From Erythrocercus mccallii (lineage: Eukaryota; Chordata; Aves; Passeriformes; Dicruridae), in contig VZRG01000766.1 of assembly GCA_013397435.1 (NCBI GenBank), positions 62,001-126,000 on the forward strand: a stretch of 64,000 nt of DNA, written 5' to 3'. Position numbers and translations under genes: made by a program. This document shows positions 40,301 through 51,738 of the stretch, piece by piece. The notes beneath the pieces are model-generated. The model worked only from the letters and a program-made list of their open reading frames with translations, made no database searches and had not been told where the DNA came from. Numbering within the stretch: position 1 is the stretch's first letter; every line of letters begins with the position of its first letter.

Positions 40301-42829
40301 AGGTCATTAGCATGCTCCTTTGCTAACAGTCTTTTCAGATGGCTGGAATTCCTGGTCAAACATTGATAAATTCATGGCAGTTTGTATGTGACACAATCTC
40401 CCCAAAAGTCATCCTTTTCAAAAGGTTTTGTATGTATGGAATGTGGAACTCATGCTCTGATTTGCAGGGACAGTCTTGTAACTTCAGTCCTTGTAAACTT
40501 CATGCAGACTTGTGAGCCTCTGACACTACTCAGAGACAGGTCATCATGCCTTAAATTGGGACTGAACAGCTGACAGCACCCCAAAGGAAGGAGTAGGCAT
40601 TCATGGAAATGTGACTCTAAGTGAGCAGTGAGCCTTACTCCAGACATGTGAGAGCATTGCTGCAGAAATCCTTGAATTCAAAGATTCTGTCTCTGCAATA
40701 GAGCATCGGAAACTGAGGAGTAGGAGCTGATCATCAGCTCCTACTGAAAGGTATTTGAACCTCCTGAGTTTATTTATTGCTCAGGGAAACCTTGTCCTTG
40801 CCCTTTTTCCTTCAAAACTTGTAACTATTAAGTGTTCTGTGAACTTCCATGTTTTAAGGGTCATAAACTCCCTGTGCTGTTGCAACATTATTGAAAGAAG
40901 CAGTTTTCCTTGCTCATGTCACCTCTTCTGCACTTAGGTCTGGGTGAGGTGGCTTATAGTTGGACAGCAAGGTAAATGATACAGCACTAAAACAGGGAGA
41001 TCACATTAAGCCACTGAGGTAAAAAAATTATCTGTTTTCAGACTGACAATGTTTTTTTCCTCTCAATATTGACTGTTACCAAACAAAGGATGCTGTAGGA
41101 AATACCATAATTGCAATTCATATAAATGTCTCATCATAGTGACGGAATTTCTTTCAATCAGACAGCAAAGAAGGAAGAAATCCTTGGCTGCAGGTGCCCC
41201 AAATATAAGTTGAATGAACAACTGGTTTGCATTAAATTTCAAAGGCCAATCACATTGCAGTAGGTCTGAATTCAGATATGTTTTCTTATTATTATTCCTC
41301 CTGAAGTATCACCCAGATGCCTACACCTAGAGCATCTTTTGCATAAGACAGCTGACGGTCAGAAGGATGTAGGTATTCTCTAAGGACCCCATTTCTCAGG
41401 GATATCAACTCTTTTAACAGTTCTCACAGGAGTCACGGACTTCCCAATTTTTGCCAGAGGAACTGGGAGCTCTGTTGTGGCAACCAGTCCTTATCTTAGG
41501 ATCTGGTTCAATAATGCCTGTTCTGCACCATTGGACAGCAGGTGGATCTGCTCTAGGATTAAAAGCAGAGAAGTCCAGAGAATGAATGGGAAAATGACAA
41601 GTGTTATGGCATTGTTATCAGCTCCTCTGGAACTTGCAGGGCTCAGCTGTGCTGTCCTTCAGACACGCCTGTAGGTTTTCCTTTGTGTCTCTTTCCCAAG
41701 AGGTCTTTCTTTCCTGGTAAGCCCTGAAAAAGCAACTACTGGAGGGGGTCAGCACAGCTTCTGTGATCCTGACCTACCTTGTCTTCCAGGAAAGACTGTC
41801 TTGGGAACTTGTTAAGTCCATACCCGGACTCTTGCTCTTTAGGTCATAAAACTTTGATTGAGGAACATCTGTCACATGTCACTTGATTCTGGGTAAATTC
41901 AACTATCAGATGAAATTTAAGGGAAAAATATTTGCAACAATGCAATAGAACACAAACAGATAAAGTAAAAAAAATCCTGCTGTTTAAATAATATTTACAG
42001 TGAAAAATCTTTTGTGGATCTCAGCCATTTTTCATTTTTATTTTTTCTTACGTTAGGTGTCAGAATCTCCTTTTACCGACATAAGGTGGGGTTTCTTTGT
42101 CAGAGATAGCTGTCACCACCACTGTCTCCCCTGTCACTCCCTATTCACCCAAGAGAGGGAAGGGTAGAGGGCAAAAGTTGAAACTGTTTTGCTATCCCAT
42201 CCCAAGCTCAGAGACCCCAGTTTTCACACAGCTTACTTATGAAAACTGCCTTCTAAACATCTGTGATTAGTTTCTGGATTCTACATGGTATCGTATAAAA
42301 TGAGTTACCTGACCCCTGTCTTCTCTCTTTCTCAAGATGCTTTCATTAATATTTTTGATCTACATCTTAATTAACAAAGTCCTAGCTCTGGATTACTTGT
42401 CTTTGTCCCTGTCTTCTGCAGACAGACACTGCGCCTGTGTAATTCTTCTCACTAGACTTACAACCATTATTTTTTGGGTGACTGTCTTATCAAAAATAAT
42501 GCAGATCATGTTGAGTAACACTAAACATTACTCTGTACTTTTTTCAGAGACATTTTTGATAGAAGCTATCACAGATACTATGTGAAAGGCTATCTCAACT
42601 TATGCCACATGCTGGAAAAAAGCAGCCATCTCATTGTCTGCAAATGGATTTTTAAACAAGATGTTACATATCTGACATTGCATTAATGTAAGAACTGATT
42701 AGTATGTGAAAAAGAGTTACCAAAAAAATGGCAGAAATTAAAATTTATTCATACTTTTGAAAGAGTGAGATGTGTAGGCACTGCATTCCTCCATTCTGTG
42801 CTCTGACGTTTTCTCTCTTTCTCGTGAAT

Positions 42830-43215
42830 AATCTAATAATAGCTGAAATTTCCACTCCAAAAAGCCCTGTGCATTAATCATTTGGTCTGTCAAGATCTCA
42901 GCTCAGTTATTGTCAGTCTGCATCTCTGCAACTGGGAAATTACATTAAAAGTTACTTCAAAGTGATGTCAGAGTGCAAGAGTCGAATGGAGAAGGGGAAA
43001 CTGGGCTTCACTCTGTATCAGCAAAGCATCCTCTCCAGGACAGTGCTGAGCTGGGATGCACTACTGTCTCCAAGAGAAAAAAAATTAATGCAATCAATTT
43101 GCTTCACGTTTTGCCTTGTCTCAAAAATTATTGAGTCATTAATCTTAGCAATGTCATGGTGTTGTCATTCACTGAATTCAATTAACCAGGAGCACACCAT
43201 TAGAAATCTGTGTAT
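42830..43215. promoter_or_regulatory. candidate conserved regulatory stretch (ATTA-rich)
   Basis: Several homeodomain-type cores cluster here: GCATTAATCA at 42871-42880, ATTAATGCAATCAATTTGC at 43084-43102 (which also resembles POU/C-EBP half sites) and TCATTAATC near 43137-43145. TGATGTCA at 42963-42970 resembles a CREB/ATF half site. The texture resembles vertebrate developmental enhancers. There is no conservation evidence from the sequence alone, so this is a low-confidence call. Confidence 0.2.
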
Positions 43216-43490
43216 TCTTCACATGAAGTAATGGCCTTCTTGATCGTAATGAGTGGAGCTCCCTATGTTGAATTAGGGGGAATTTAAAGGAAAGGAGCTA
43301 ATGAAGATGAATAGGGTAAACTGCTTCAGAATACTGCATCTTGTACACACCTAACCCTGACAGTACTGGGGCAAATTCTTCTTATATAAGCAGCAGCATT
43401 AAATGGAAATGCAAATTCCCAAGCTTCCTTTCAGGGTCCCTAGCTCTTGTGCTCTTCCATTCTCTAATTCTTTTTTTCTGAGTTAATGCA

Positions 43491-43512
43491 CAGTTCACTA
43501 GCTAGTGAACTG
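43491..43512. repeat. perfect 22-bp palindrome
   Basis: The half-site CAGTTCACTAG is followed immediately by its exact reverse complement with no spacer. GCTAGTG recurs 13 bases further on (43514-43520), so part of it is also directly repeated. Its role is unknown. Confidence 0.9.
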
Positions 43513-45020
43513 AGCTAGTGCACAATTTCTGGACCAAGAGTTCAAGGGCTTTCATGCTCCAGGGTATCCTGCTGCCTTCCTCAGAAAGCTGTGCTGTGAC
43601 ATGACTTTGTGCCCCTGTGTCACAACAACCACTGCTGAAACAGCACAGAATTGCAATGCAGAGAAGTGTTCACCAAAGGAGCTGAGCACTGATGCTCTGA
43701 GGGAAAACTAGCAAGTCTGGGGAGAAATTGGAAAAAACAACATATGTCAAGAGGTTAATTGAGCTGAAGCTAATTTACACTGCATCAGCAAGCAGAAGTT
43801 TCTGTGATGCCAGGCAAGAGTTGGATTAACATGGGAATATCAATGAAACTGCAGTACATTAGATCAATAGATCATCAGGGAAAAAAAATTCTGATCATGT
43901 CTAAGGGAACTGCCAGAACATAAAGGAGGAATAGGAAACTTGGTTTTGTCCAAAAGGTTGAAATTATGTCACTTGGAATACTACAAAAAGTGACATGCAG
44001 ACTGATGAAGGGAAAGCACTGCTGCTTGACCATTAGGGAATGCTTGAGGGGGGGATCTTGGTGTTACCTCTATTTCACACATGGTGCATGGTGCCAGGAA
44101 TTCCAGGCTACCATTGATGGATTCTGGGCCAGCTTGTGACACAGGCTGCAGGTTATTAGAGATAACAAATGTTAGTTTGACTCCCTAAGGACAGACAGGT
44201 GGAAGATAACAGGGTTGTACGTGAGGTAATTAGTCTTGCCTGTCAGCAGAACTAATCAGCTACAGCAATGACGATAGCATAATGACAGTAGGGCTTCTGG
44301 CTTTGGTGCTGGTGGGGATGGGTGTCTGTGATTTCCCTGCCATTCTGCAGCACTCATGCTATCTTGTAGGAAAGCATTCCCCATCCCTGAGTGGGCATTT
44401 CTGTATAACAAAAAGGTTTCAGTTTACCTCTAGGCATTTTAGGAAGTTTAACTAGAAAGTTCTGTGCCCTTCTCGTTGTAACTAGCTCAATGCCAGCACA
44501 GAGGCATTGATTGGGCTTGGAAAGTGTAGCTCAAAGCCTGTTGCTGGTTTCATTGGGCCAGGGGCCAAATAGCCCACCTGAATTATCGAGTACTAAAGAG
44601 AGAGAACAAAAGTGCTCAGTGCATTCTTGAGGTGTTGCAGCAGATATATGGGACCTGTCCTTATACAGTGGTTGGCTTGTTCTTTGTTTTGTATCATTTT
44701 CTTTCTTTTATTAAACCTTTTTGATTTTTCAAGACATACTTGACCATGCTGTCTCGCTAATTATTTTAAGCTATTTCTCTGCTTGACCCTCGGAAGTATT
44801 GGGAACTCCAATACAGATGTGTGTTATTTTTCAGTGCAGTATCCTATTTAGACAATGACTTTATTCCCAGAGGATGGCATCTGCATAGGACCTGAATGCA
44901 CTTGAACTTCAGTTTATTACTTTTGTACCATTGACTGACTCTCCTGAGTGCACCTGTGAAGGACCAAAGGCTGTATCACAGCACCTCTAATCTTCACAAA
45001 TAAGACCCACCTGTCTTTGA

Positions 45021-45466
45021 TGTTATGGTAATACCTTAAGTTTTTAGCTTTTATATGTTTCAGATGCTGTGTATAGCATTAGTGTATTACTCTGAACTCC
45101 CTATAGGGTGTCTCTTCACATTTTGGTGAAACAAAGTAATCCTTCCAGGCCTGAGAACCAAGGTCACCCTCACAGCCTCAGGTCCCAAAAAGTATAAACA
45201 AAAGTGAATTGGGAAGGGGCAAACTGGGGGAATATAATTTCATTACCTGAAGCTGTAACTGGACAATTAACTCCTGATATGCAAACAGACCAAACTTATA
45301 TCTATCTGAGAAACTAGTGACCATTGTCCATCTTGGGTGTAGCCTCTGCAAGGCTTTTCACTTGGTGCACTTGCCACGGTGTGTCTGTTGAAGGCCTTTA
45401 ATAAATACTTACTTTATTCTCTCGCTCAGACTAGTCTCTGTTCTGGGTAGTCATTCCAAGGCATCA
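45021..45466 (+). mobile_element. solo LTR, family B (avian ERV, class uncertain)
   Basis: The block from TGTTATGGTAATACC to TTCCAAGGCATCA resembles LTRs I recall from songbird genomes. It has an AATAAA signal at 45400-45405 followed by an ACTTTATTCTCTCGCTCAGA-type U5 and a terminal CATCA. The order U3, AATAAA, U5 gives plus-strand orientation. No target-site duplication could be matched at these ends (CTTTGA on the left, GTGGTC on the right), so the left boundary is approximate and the flanks may have changed. A TATA box is not obvious. No primer-binding site or internal proviral sequence follows. Confidence 0.65.
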
Positions 45467-46344
45467 GTGGTCCAAAGAGATGAGGGCAAATTATTGCTCA
45501 CACTTGTACTGCTGTGAGAAAGAGGTGTGACTTCAGAGTTGCAAAGGCAGTGGTGATGTCACTGAAACTGCCCCAGTCCTGCGTTAGAAGAAGAATACCA
45601 AGGCTTGTGGAATTTTGCTGAATCCCTGATCAGGTGTCATCACTGGAGGGGTACTTGAGAATCAAAGTATGCATCTTCATCTCAGGTAATTTCCTGGCCT
45701 CCCAGGCCAGACAGCTTTTTTCAGAGAGCAGATTAGGTTCTGTCCTAGCCTGATGGAGTAACTCAGTGCATGCTTTATATATTCAAAGTGTTTCAACAGG
45801 TTTTTAATGATGTTGGGCACTGATTATTGTTCATACAGTAAACAGTTGAAGTGGGTTAACTCTTTACAATTCCCCATCATTTGATTAATGACCCTTTTTT
45901 AGAGATAATTCCTTCATCAGAACAGAATAGCTCACAATAGTAGAGAATAATTCAAAATACACAAAAATGTAGAGGTATTAAAAGAATAGGTGATGACAAT
46001 CTGGTGAGGATAAAAATGGTCTCTGTTCACATAGTTGTGTCATAATTTTTAACAGATTTTTCAAGTATTTGGAAATACTAAGTCTTGTGTATTGGTGGTT
46101 TTATCACCTTACACAGTTTTTCTGCATTCTGCTCTTGTTCTATCATTGATAAAATGACTCTGACTAGAACAACTAGAAGAAAAAGCAACAAATGGACATA
46201 TCTTAAAAATGAACATTTTCAGTTTACTTATTTGCACCTTCCCTTGTGCTTCTGAGAGGTTCTCAGTTTGTAGCATATTTTTACTATATTGTAAAATTTC
46301 TGACAGTGTTTGCTATTATTGAGGTAGCCTTTGTGTTCTCACAG
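45467..46344. other. unique noncoding sequence between two LTRs
   Basis: About 880 bp of AT-rich sequence with no ORF of note, no retroviral internal region and no recognised repeat. The flanking LTRs are of different families and opposite orientation, so this is host DNA and not a proviral interior. Confidence 0.6.
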
Positions 46345-46404
46345 TGTTGTACTGGTTTGAAAGCAAAACCAGTGAGAGACTCCAAGTCAGTAATACAATT
46401 TATT

Positions 46405-46446
46405 AAAAAGAAAAGAAAGAAGTAAAATAAAGTAAAATAAAATAAA
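46405..46446. repeat. A-rich simple repeat inside LTR (AAAGTAAAAT-like)
   Basis: Repeating AAAGTAAAAT/AAAATAAA units lie next to the poly-A signal of the family C LTR. It is probably part of the element. Confidence 0.7.
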
Positions 46447-46694
46447 TGCAATAGTACAAAAAAGCCCACTGTCAGAATACAACCTGACACCCTGTTAGGG
46501 TGATGGTAGCAGTCCAGATGAATGTGGTCTTATTGAAGCAGTGATCCCATAGAAAAGTCTGGTAGCTCTGGTCCTCTGGGAGTCCAGAGAGTAAAAGCCC
46601 CCTGTGCTGTCCCAAATCCCAGATTATATCCAGGTGGGAATGCTTGGCTCCTCCACCTGGGTGGAGCATCTCACACTGGGCTGATATCATTCTG

Positions 46695-46798
46695 TGAGTC
46701 ATGCAGTGGGTCCTTGATGGCCCATTGAACAGAGAGAACTCCTGGAGAGAGTTCTCTATGAGTCATGCAGTACAGCATTGATGGGCCCATTAACAGAA
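46695..46798 (-). promoter_or_regulatory. duplicated AP-1-containing U3 segment
   Basis: TGAGTCATGCAG occurs at 46695-46706 and 46759-46770, each followed by a TTGATGG-CCCATT-AACAGA block. TGAGTCA is the consensus AP-1 site. Between the copies lies a hairpin with arms AGAGAACTC (46733-46741) and GAGTTCTCT (46749-46757). Direct repeats in U3 are the usual form of retroviral enhancers. Present activity is unknown. Confidence 0.5.
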
Positions 46799-46891
46799 GA
46801 TAAGGGAGATATTGCCACACCTGGTTTTTTTAACAGCACCTGAAGATGGTGATAGAATACATACATTTTAACCTAGGACAAGTGTACAACA

Positions 46892-49612
46892 GGAGACATC
46901 TTTGATCTGTTTGTTTGTAACCACTTTGGTTTGTTATCTAGTTTCATTTGCCTATGAAGGTGTTTAATTTGACTATGAAGATGTCAACAGCAGTGAGAAA
47001 ATGCCTCTGTCCACCCTGGGCCCCCTGTGGTCTCTCAGATGAGGAAGCCATCGGTCTGTGCTAAGCAGAGGGTGTCACCCCAGCCCAGTGCGCCACAACC
47101 AGGCTTATCCCACGCTGCCTTTGTCACAGGAGGTGGCTGGTGCAATACCTGCTGCCACCATCTCCCTGCAGGATCCCATCTGAGGCAAGGAGAAGAGAGA
47201 TGGAGAGGGCAGGCTGGGGTGGGAAGGAGGTGGAAGGGAAAGCCAGCACCAAGCAGAGAGGGGACTGGCAAGGAGAACTGGAGCTCAGCTGGAAAGGGAG
47301 GCATGGTCCTGCAGATGAGATGGGGGCACTAGGAAGGACAGAGATTTGTCAGGAGCTGGGGAGAGGGGAGACTGGGACTGTAGAAAGGGAGCAGCCTGGG
47401 CAAAGGCACCAGCATAGGAGAAACCCAGGGAGAAGAAACTGGTATGGAGGGGAGGGATGGGAGGGAAAGTGGATTTGGTTAGAGGTGGCAAGTCTGAGGA
47501 GGAGAAAGAAGCTTCATCTGCTACAGAAATCAGAAGTTGCAGGATGAACTAGGTGTTGAACCAGAAATTAAAGCTTATCACAAGGTTAAAGAGATCATTA
47601 TTCTAAAAGATCATATTCTGTCCTTACAATCATCGAAGAGATCCTGTGCCATGTTTAGCATGCTACTTAAACCAAACCTAGAATTAATGATGACTGATCC
47701 TGCATTTCTTTTCCTATTTTTTGCTGCCTGACTTGAGATGCTGTAGCTTTCCCAGCTGCAGAGGCTGACAATGGACAATGCCAGTGGGTGTGTTTCATGC
47801 TCTAAACTGTCAAATACACCCAAATCATCACACCCTCATTGCTTCTATGAGGTGCTGAAATCACTGCTACCTTTTGACCTTATCCTTTCTATGCCTCAGC
47901 TGGGAAACAGGATCAGACAGCTTCCACCCCTGGTAGCACTGTTGTGGTGCAGAGTCACGCACAAATACAGGTGTGAATGAGCCTGCAGGGAGGCCAGTGG
48001 CCCGTGGGACACGCCACAGGGCTGGCTGGAAGCAGTATCAGAGGATGCTGCATTGTCTCAGCCACAGAGCGAAGGAAGAGGGAGTTACGGGGCTCACCAG
48101 GAAGGCTGTAATGGGAAAAGCAGCTTGGGATTGGGATGGTTGGACCAACATTCAAGAAGGGTTCAAAGACTGAAGTGCTTATCTGGCAGACAGTCAGACC
48201 AGAAACACAGCTCTTTGAGAGGGTTTTGTATCTTGAGCAGAAAAGTAGATTTCTCTTGCAGCAGGCTGCACTGGAAACAGAAGCTATTGAATATCTGCCC
48301 ATCAAGAGAGCACAAGCCAACACATACAGCCACTGCAACAGGCTCTAAGATAAGAGATGTGGGCAAGGTGAGCTCAGACATGATGCATTCCCCATTACCT
48401 AAATTTTGAGCATATAATTTGATAACCTTAATAACAATTTTCAGCCCTGGTTTTCCCTGTAATGACTGGCATCTGGGAAATTTTTTGCACCTGACTAAGA
48501 CAAAAGCAGAATAAATTCAGCCTCACTCTGCAGAACTCTTGAAAATAAAAGATTTCAAACAAACAATGCCTCTATTGAACTCAGTCATTTATCACCTTTG
48601 GGATGGAATGAGATTAAAAGTACCACTATTGCTGAATTCCATGTTAAACCATCTAATCTCCTAAAGAATTTTTTCTTATTAATGACACTGAAATAGGCTT
48701 TAAAGTGAAAAGAGTGCTGATGGAAAATGAAGTCTAAAGCGGACATCTTGGGGACAAAGCAAAAACCAATCTGAAGCAATGTCTTACAGAAAAGCAGACA
48801 TTTCTCTCCAGATCCTTTTCTCCTGTGACCTTTGGTATCTGGTATTAAAGATAAAATTTCTTCAGAAAGTTGCAACTGTCTCATAGTAGAAAGAAAGGGA
48901 CACATAGGTTGGAAAGTGCTGCTATGTAACTAAGGTAACACTGTAAATCAAGATTAATTTCGGAGAAAAAAAGAAGGAGAATAGGTCAAAGAATCTGGGA
49001 TATTTGTCTCTGTTTCACAGGATGGCCAGCTAACTTGTCTTTGTGGCATTTGTATGTCTGGTTCCTACTAAGTGCAGAAAAAGGAAAAGAGAAGACTAGT
49101 CAATGCAGTAGCACGACTGTCTTTCAACATATTTATTATAGACAACAAAAACTGAAAACCCACCATAAAAAAAAAGTCAATTTGAAGAAAAATTGCCCTG
49201 TGTGCTCAGGCCACATACTGAAGTGATGATACTACACTCAGAAAATAAAAACAAAGCCCGGCAGTGAGGTAAAGAAGCCAGTCGTCTTACCTTGGTGTGG
49301 AGACAAGGAGAGCAAAACAGTCTGCCACTGCACATCCTGCAACAGGGGTGCCACCTCTCTATCAAGTAGCTTCCCAGGAGCCAGGGGGGAATGTGGCAAA
49401 GGATGTATAAAACACCCCCAGATTTGTAGGTGAGTGAGGTTATTTCTGATGGCCTCTCTGGAATGTGTAGCTGTTTCAATTGGGCATTTGCTACCATGTT
49501 CCTTTCCTCCCATTCTACAGACTTCAGTTTCAGCCAGTCATACATCGAGAACAATCCAGCATCTTTTTTGTTGTTGTTTTGTTTCATTGTTGGTTTTTGG
49601 TTTTGGAACCAT
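46892..49612. other. unique noncoding sequence including a purine-rich tract
   Basis: No gene recognised. 47175-47520 is strongly purine-biased on the plus strand and is listed separately. ORFs at 47140-47547 and 47955-48338 are artefacts of that bias or of chance. The frame at 48136-48348 reads smoothly but has no domain or supporting splice sites. Confidence 0.5.
47175..47520. repeat. purine-rich (GGA/GGGA) low-complexity tract
   Basis: Repeated GGAGAGGG, GGGAAGGAGG and AGGGGAG motifs give a strong G+A excess on the plus strand, with few pyrimidine runs. Such asymmetric tracts can form triplexes and sometimes derive from decayed minisatellites. No fixed period was found by eye. Confidence 0.6.
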
Positions 49613-50194
49613 TGTCCTGGGTTCAGCTGAGATAATTTTCTTCCTAGCAGCCAGCAGAGTGCTGTATTTTGTATTCAGTATGAGAATAAGTTTGGTAACA
49701 CACGGATGATTTAGCTGTAGCTCAGTAGTAGAGTTCAGGCCTTTTCAGTTTCCCATGCTCTGCCAGCCAGCAGGTGCACAAGGAGCTGGGAGGAAGCACA
49801 GCCAGGACACCTGACCCAAACTGGCCAAAGGAATACTCCATACCTCAGAACATCATGTCCAGTAAATAAACTGTGTGGGAGATGGCCAGGAGGAGCCTAT
49901 CACTGCTTTGGGGTCAGGCTGGGCATCACTCTGTGGGTAGTGAGCAGTTGTATTGTACATCACTCACCTGTCTTGGGTTTTATTCCTCTCTTTTTTTGTC
50001 TACCTTTAAATTACTATTATTATTATTAATCTAATTTAATTTCATTTGATTTCCTTTTCTTTCAATTATTAAACTGTTTTTATCTCATTGATCCTTTCTT
50101 TCTGATTCTTCCCCCCATCCCACGAGGGTGTGGGTAGGGGAGTGAGCAGATAGGTGTATGGTACTTTGTTGCCAGCTGGGGTTAAACCACATAA
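49613..50194 (+). mobile_element. solo LTR, family D copy 1 (avian ERVL-type)
   Basis: Starts TGTCCTGGGTTCAGCTGAG and ends in GGGGTTAAACCACA, both hallmarks of the widespread avian ERVL-like LTR. A partner copy lies at 55054-55619. The expected order is present: the GCACAAGGAGCTGGGAGGAA block, a degraded TATA region (AAATAAAC near 49864), a TATT-rich simple run at 50012-50031, ATTAAA at 50068-50073, and a U5 containing CCCCATCCCAC. Orientation is plus. The TATA box and the terminal CA are degraded, and no 5-bp target duplication is clear, so this is an old solo LTR. Confidence 0.85.
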
Positions 50195-50763
50195 TCCTTT
50201 ATACCTATAGTTTCTGAATAACAGGGAACACCAAGGATGCTACGATGTAAAACAACGCAGTCAAAACACTCACCTCATCCTTCCAACTTTAGAAAAAAGG
50301 TAGATATCATGGCATTTAGTGAAGAGGCAACACAGACATAAAAATGAAGTACTTTTTTAAAGCAGACATTGAAAATAACCAGTTCACAAGTGAAATAGGT
50401 GGGACCAAACACATTAGGCACACAAAACTAGTAACACTAATTAAGCTTATGTTCTTAGGAGGAACAATGTGACTAAACAGGTGACAAGAAGTTTTTTCAA
50501 ACAATAGCAAATTATTAAAAGACCTTTACGTGGAGTAATACAACACATGAGTGATCTCATCTCTTACTTGTTTCCTGGCAAACTGAATTAAGTTTAATAG
50601 ATACAAAAGGTTGCAAGCAGATACACGATCTTCCTCTATGGTTATGTAAGCAGATTTTGACTTCACAGTAACCAATGCACCTTGGCAGGAAGCAAGCAAA
50701 ACTCAGATCTGATTCCAGTTGCAAAAAAAAGGAGGGAAAAAATGCAAATTTGATGAGGAATTT
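50195..50763. other. short unique spacer, nothing recognised
   Basis: AT-rich sequence between the family D LTR and the CR1 fragment. No ORF of interest, repeat or RNA was recognised. Confidence 0.6.
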
Positions 50764-51738
50764 TAGAATGGTTTGGGTTGGAAAAGACTTAAAGGTACCT
50801 AGTTCTAACCCCCCCTGTGATGGGCAGGGACACCTTCTACTAGACTAGGTTGCTCAGATCCCTATCCAGCCTGGTTTGAACACTTCCAGGGATGGGGCAT
50901 CCACAGTTTCTCTGTGCAGCCTGTTCCTGTGCCTCATCAGCCTCACAGTAAAAGGATTTCTTTCTAATATCCAATCTAAACCTACTCTTTTTCAGTTTAA
51001 AGCCATTTCTCTTGTGCTGTCACTATATGCCCTTGTAAAAAGTCCCTCTCCATCTTGCTTATAAGCCCAGTTGAGGTACTGTGAGGCCACAATAAAGTCA
51101 CCCCAGACACTTCTCTTCTTCAAGTTGAACAACCCAAAACTCACAACTGGAGAGGTGCTCCAGCCCTCTGATCCTCTTCCTGGCCCTCCTCTGGAGTGAC
51201 TTCAATGGGTCAATGTCCTTCTTGTTGGGGGTATCAGAGCTAGACACAGTACTCCAAGTGGGGTCCCACAAGAGCAGAGTAGAGAGGGACAATCACCTCC
51301 TTTGATCTGCTTTGGATGCAGCTCAGCCTTCTGGGCCACAAGTGTGATTTTGTTGTATTATGTAGAGCTTCTCATCTATCAACATCCTCAGGCTGTTCTC
51401 AGGAGGGCTACTCTCAGTCCATTCTCCATCCAGCCTGTATGTGTAGTTGGGATTGCCCTGGCCCAGGAACAGAACCTTGTACTTGACCTTATTAAACTTT
51501 CATGAGGTTTTCACAGGCCCACATCTGAAGCCATTCATGGTCCCTCTGGATGGATCCCTTCTTTCCACCGTGTCAACCTCACCACAGAGCCTGGTGTCAT
51601 CAGCAAACTGCTGAGGCAGCACTGTATCCCATCTGCTCCATGATCTTGCCAGGCACAGAGGTGAGACTGACCTGCCTGTAGTTCCCTGGGTCTTCCTTAT
51701 TTCCCTTTTAAAATGTGTTATTTTTCTCCTTTTCCAGG
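50764..51738 (-). mobile_element. CR1 LINE fragment, ORF2 3' part and 3' UTR
   Basis: The plus strand carries the antisense of a CR1 3' end: TAGAATGGTTTGGGTTGG, then GGGCAGGGACACCTTCTACTA, GGGATGGGGCATCCACA and onward in family order. The minus strand retains the ORF2 C-terminal signature at 51098-51292, including residues RIRGLEHLS. ORF2 encodes the endonuclease/reverse transcriptase that copies the element by target-primed reverse transcription. This copy is 5' truncated, has frameshifts and stops, and cannot act. Near 51620-51640 the order jumps from the GTCATCAGCAAACTGCTGAGG block directly to CTGCTCCATGATCTTGCCAGG, so several hundred bases are missing internally. The end near TTTTCCAG at about 51738 is approximate. 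Confidence 0.92.
51098..51292 (-). pseudogene. CR1 ORF2 C-terminal remnant (reverse transcriptase LINE protein)
   Basis: A 64-residue open stretch on the minus strand matches the remembered CR1 ORF2 tail: STLLLWDPTW at its start, then SLQRRARKRIRGLEHLS. It covers the region after the reverse-transcriptase domain, and the catalytic motifs are not within it. It ends at an in-frame stop soon after the LEHLS motif, whereas intact elements continue for about 100 residues. This is a decayed coding fragment inside the CR1 copy above. Confidence 0.75.

Larger units (their letters stand above)
37043..45020. other. unique noncoding sequence with candidate regulatory motifs
   Basis: No gene recognised. 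It contains a perfect 11-bp inverted repeat at 37269-37337, an ATTA-rich conserved-looking stretch at 42830-43215 and a 22-bp palindrome at 43491-43512, each listed separately. ORFs at 38946-39296, 39804-40184 and 42337-42585 show no recognisable domain. A T-rich stretch with ATTAAACC near 44693-44725 resembles an LTR R region but has no definable ends. Confidence 0.55.
46345..46891 (-). mobile_element. solo LTR, family C (avian ERV) with duplicated U3 enhancer
   Basis: Ends are TGTTGTAC...GTACAACA, an 8-bp inverted repeat with TG/CA termini. TTTATT at 46399-46404 is AATAAA on the minus strand, next to an AAAGTAAAAT-rich stretch at 46405-46446, and GATTATATC at 46622-46630 is a TATA-like box. 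Transcription would therefore run right to left, with U3 at about 46640-46891. Within U3 a segment of about 40 bases starting TGAGTCATGCAG is present twice, 64 bases apart (46695 and 46759). Each copy carries a TGAGTCA AP-1 core. No clear target duplication is seen (CACAG against GGAGA). The overall form matches LTRs I recall as abundant in songbirds. No internal retroviral genes are adjacent. Confidence 0.75.

Noticed and set aside
44690..44760. Possible LTR R/U5 region (TTATTAAACCTTTTTGATTTTTC)
   Set aside because: No matching U3, no TG/CA ends and no second copy in the window, so boundaries cannot be supported.
47027..47547. Overlapping ORFs in the purine-rich tract
   Set aside because: Arg/Glu/Gly/Lys-rich translations are the expected by-product of GA-rich sequence.
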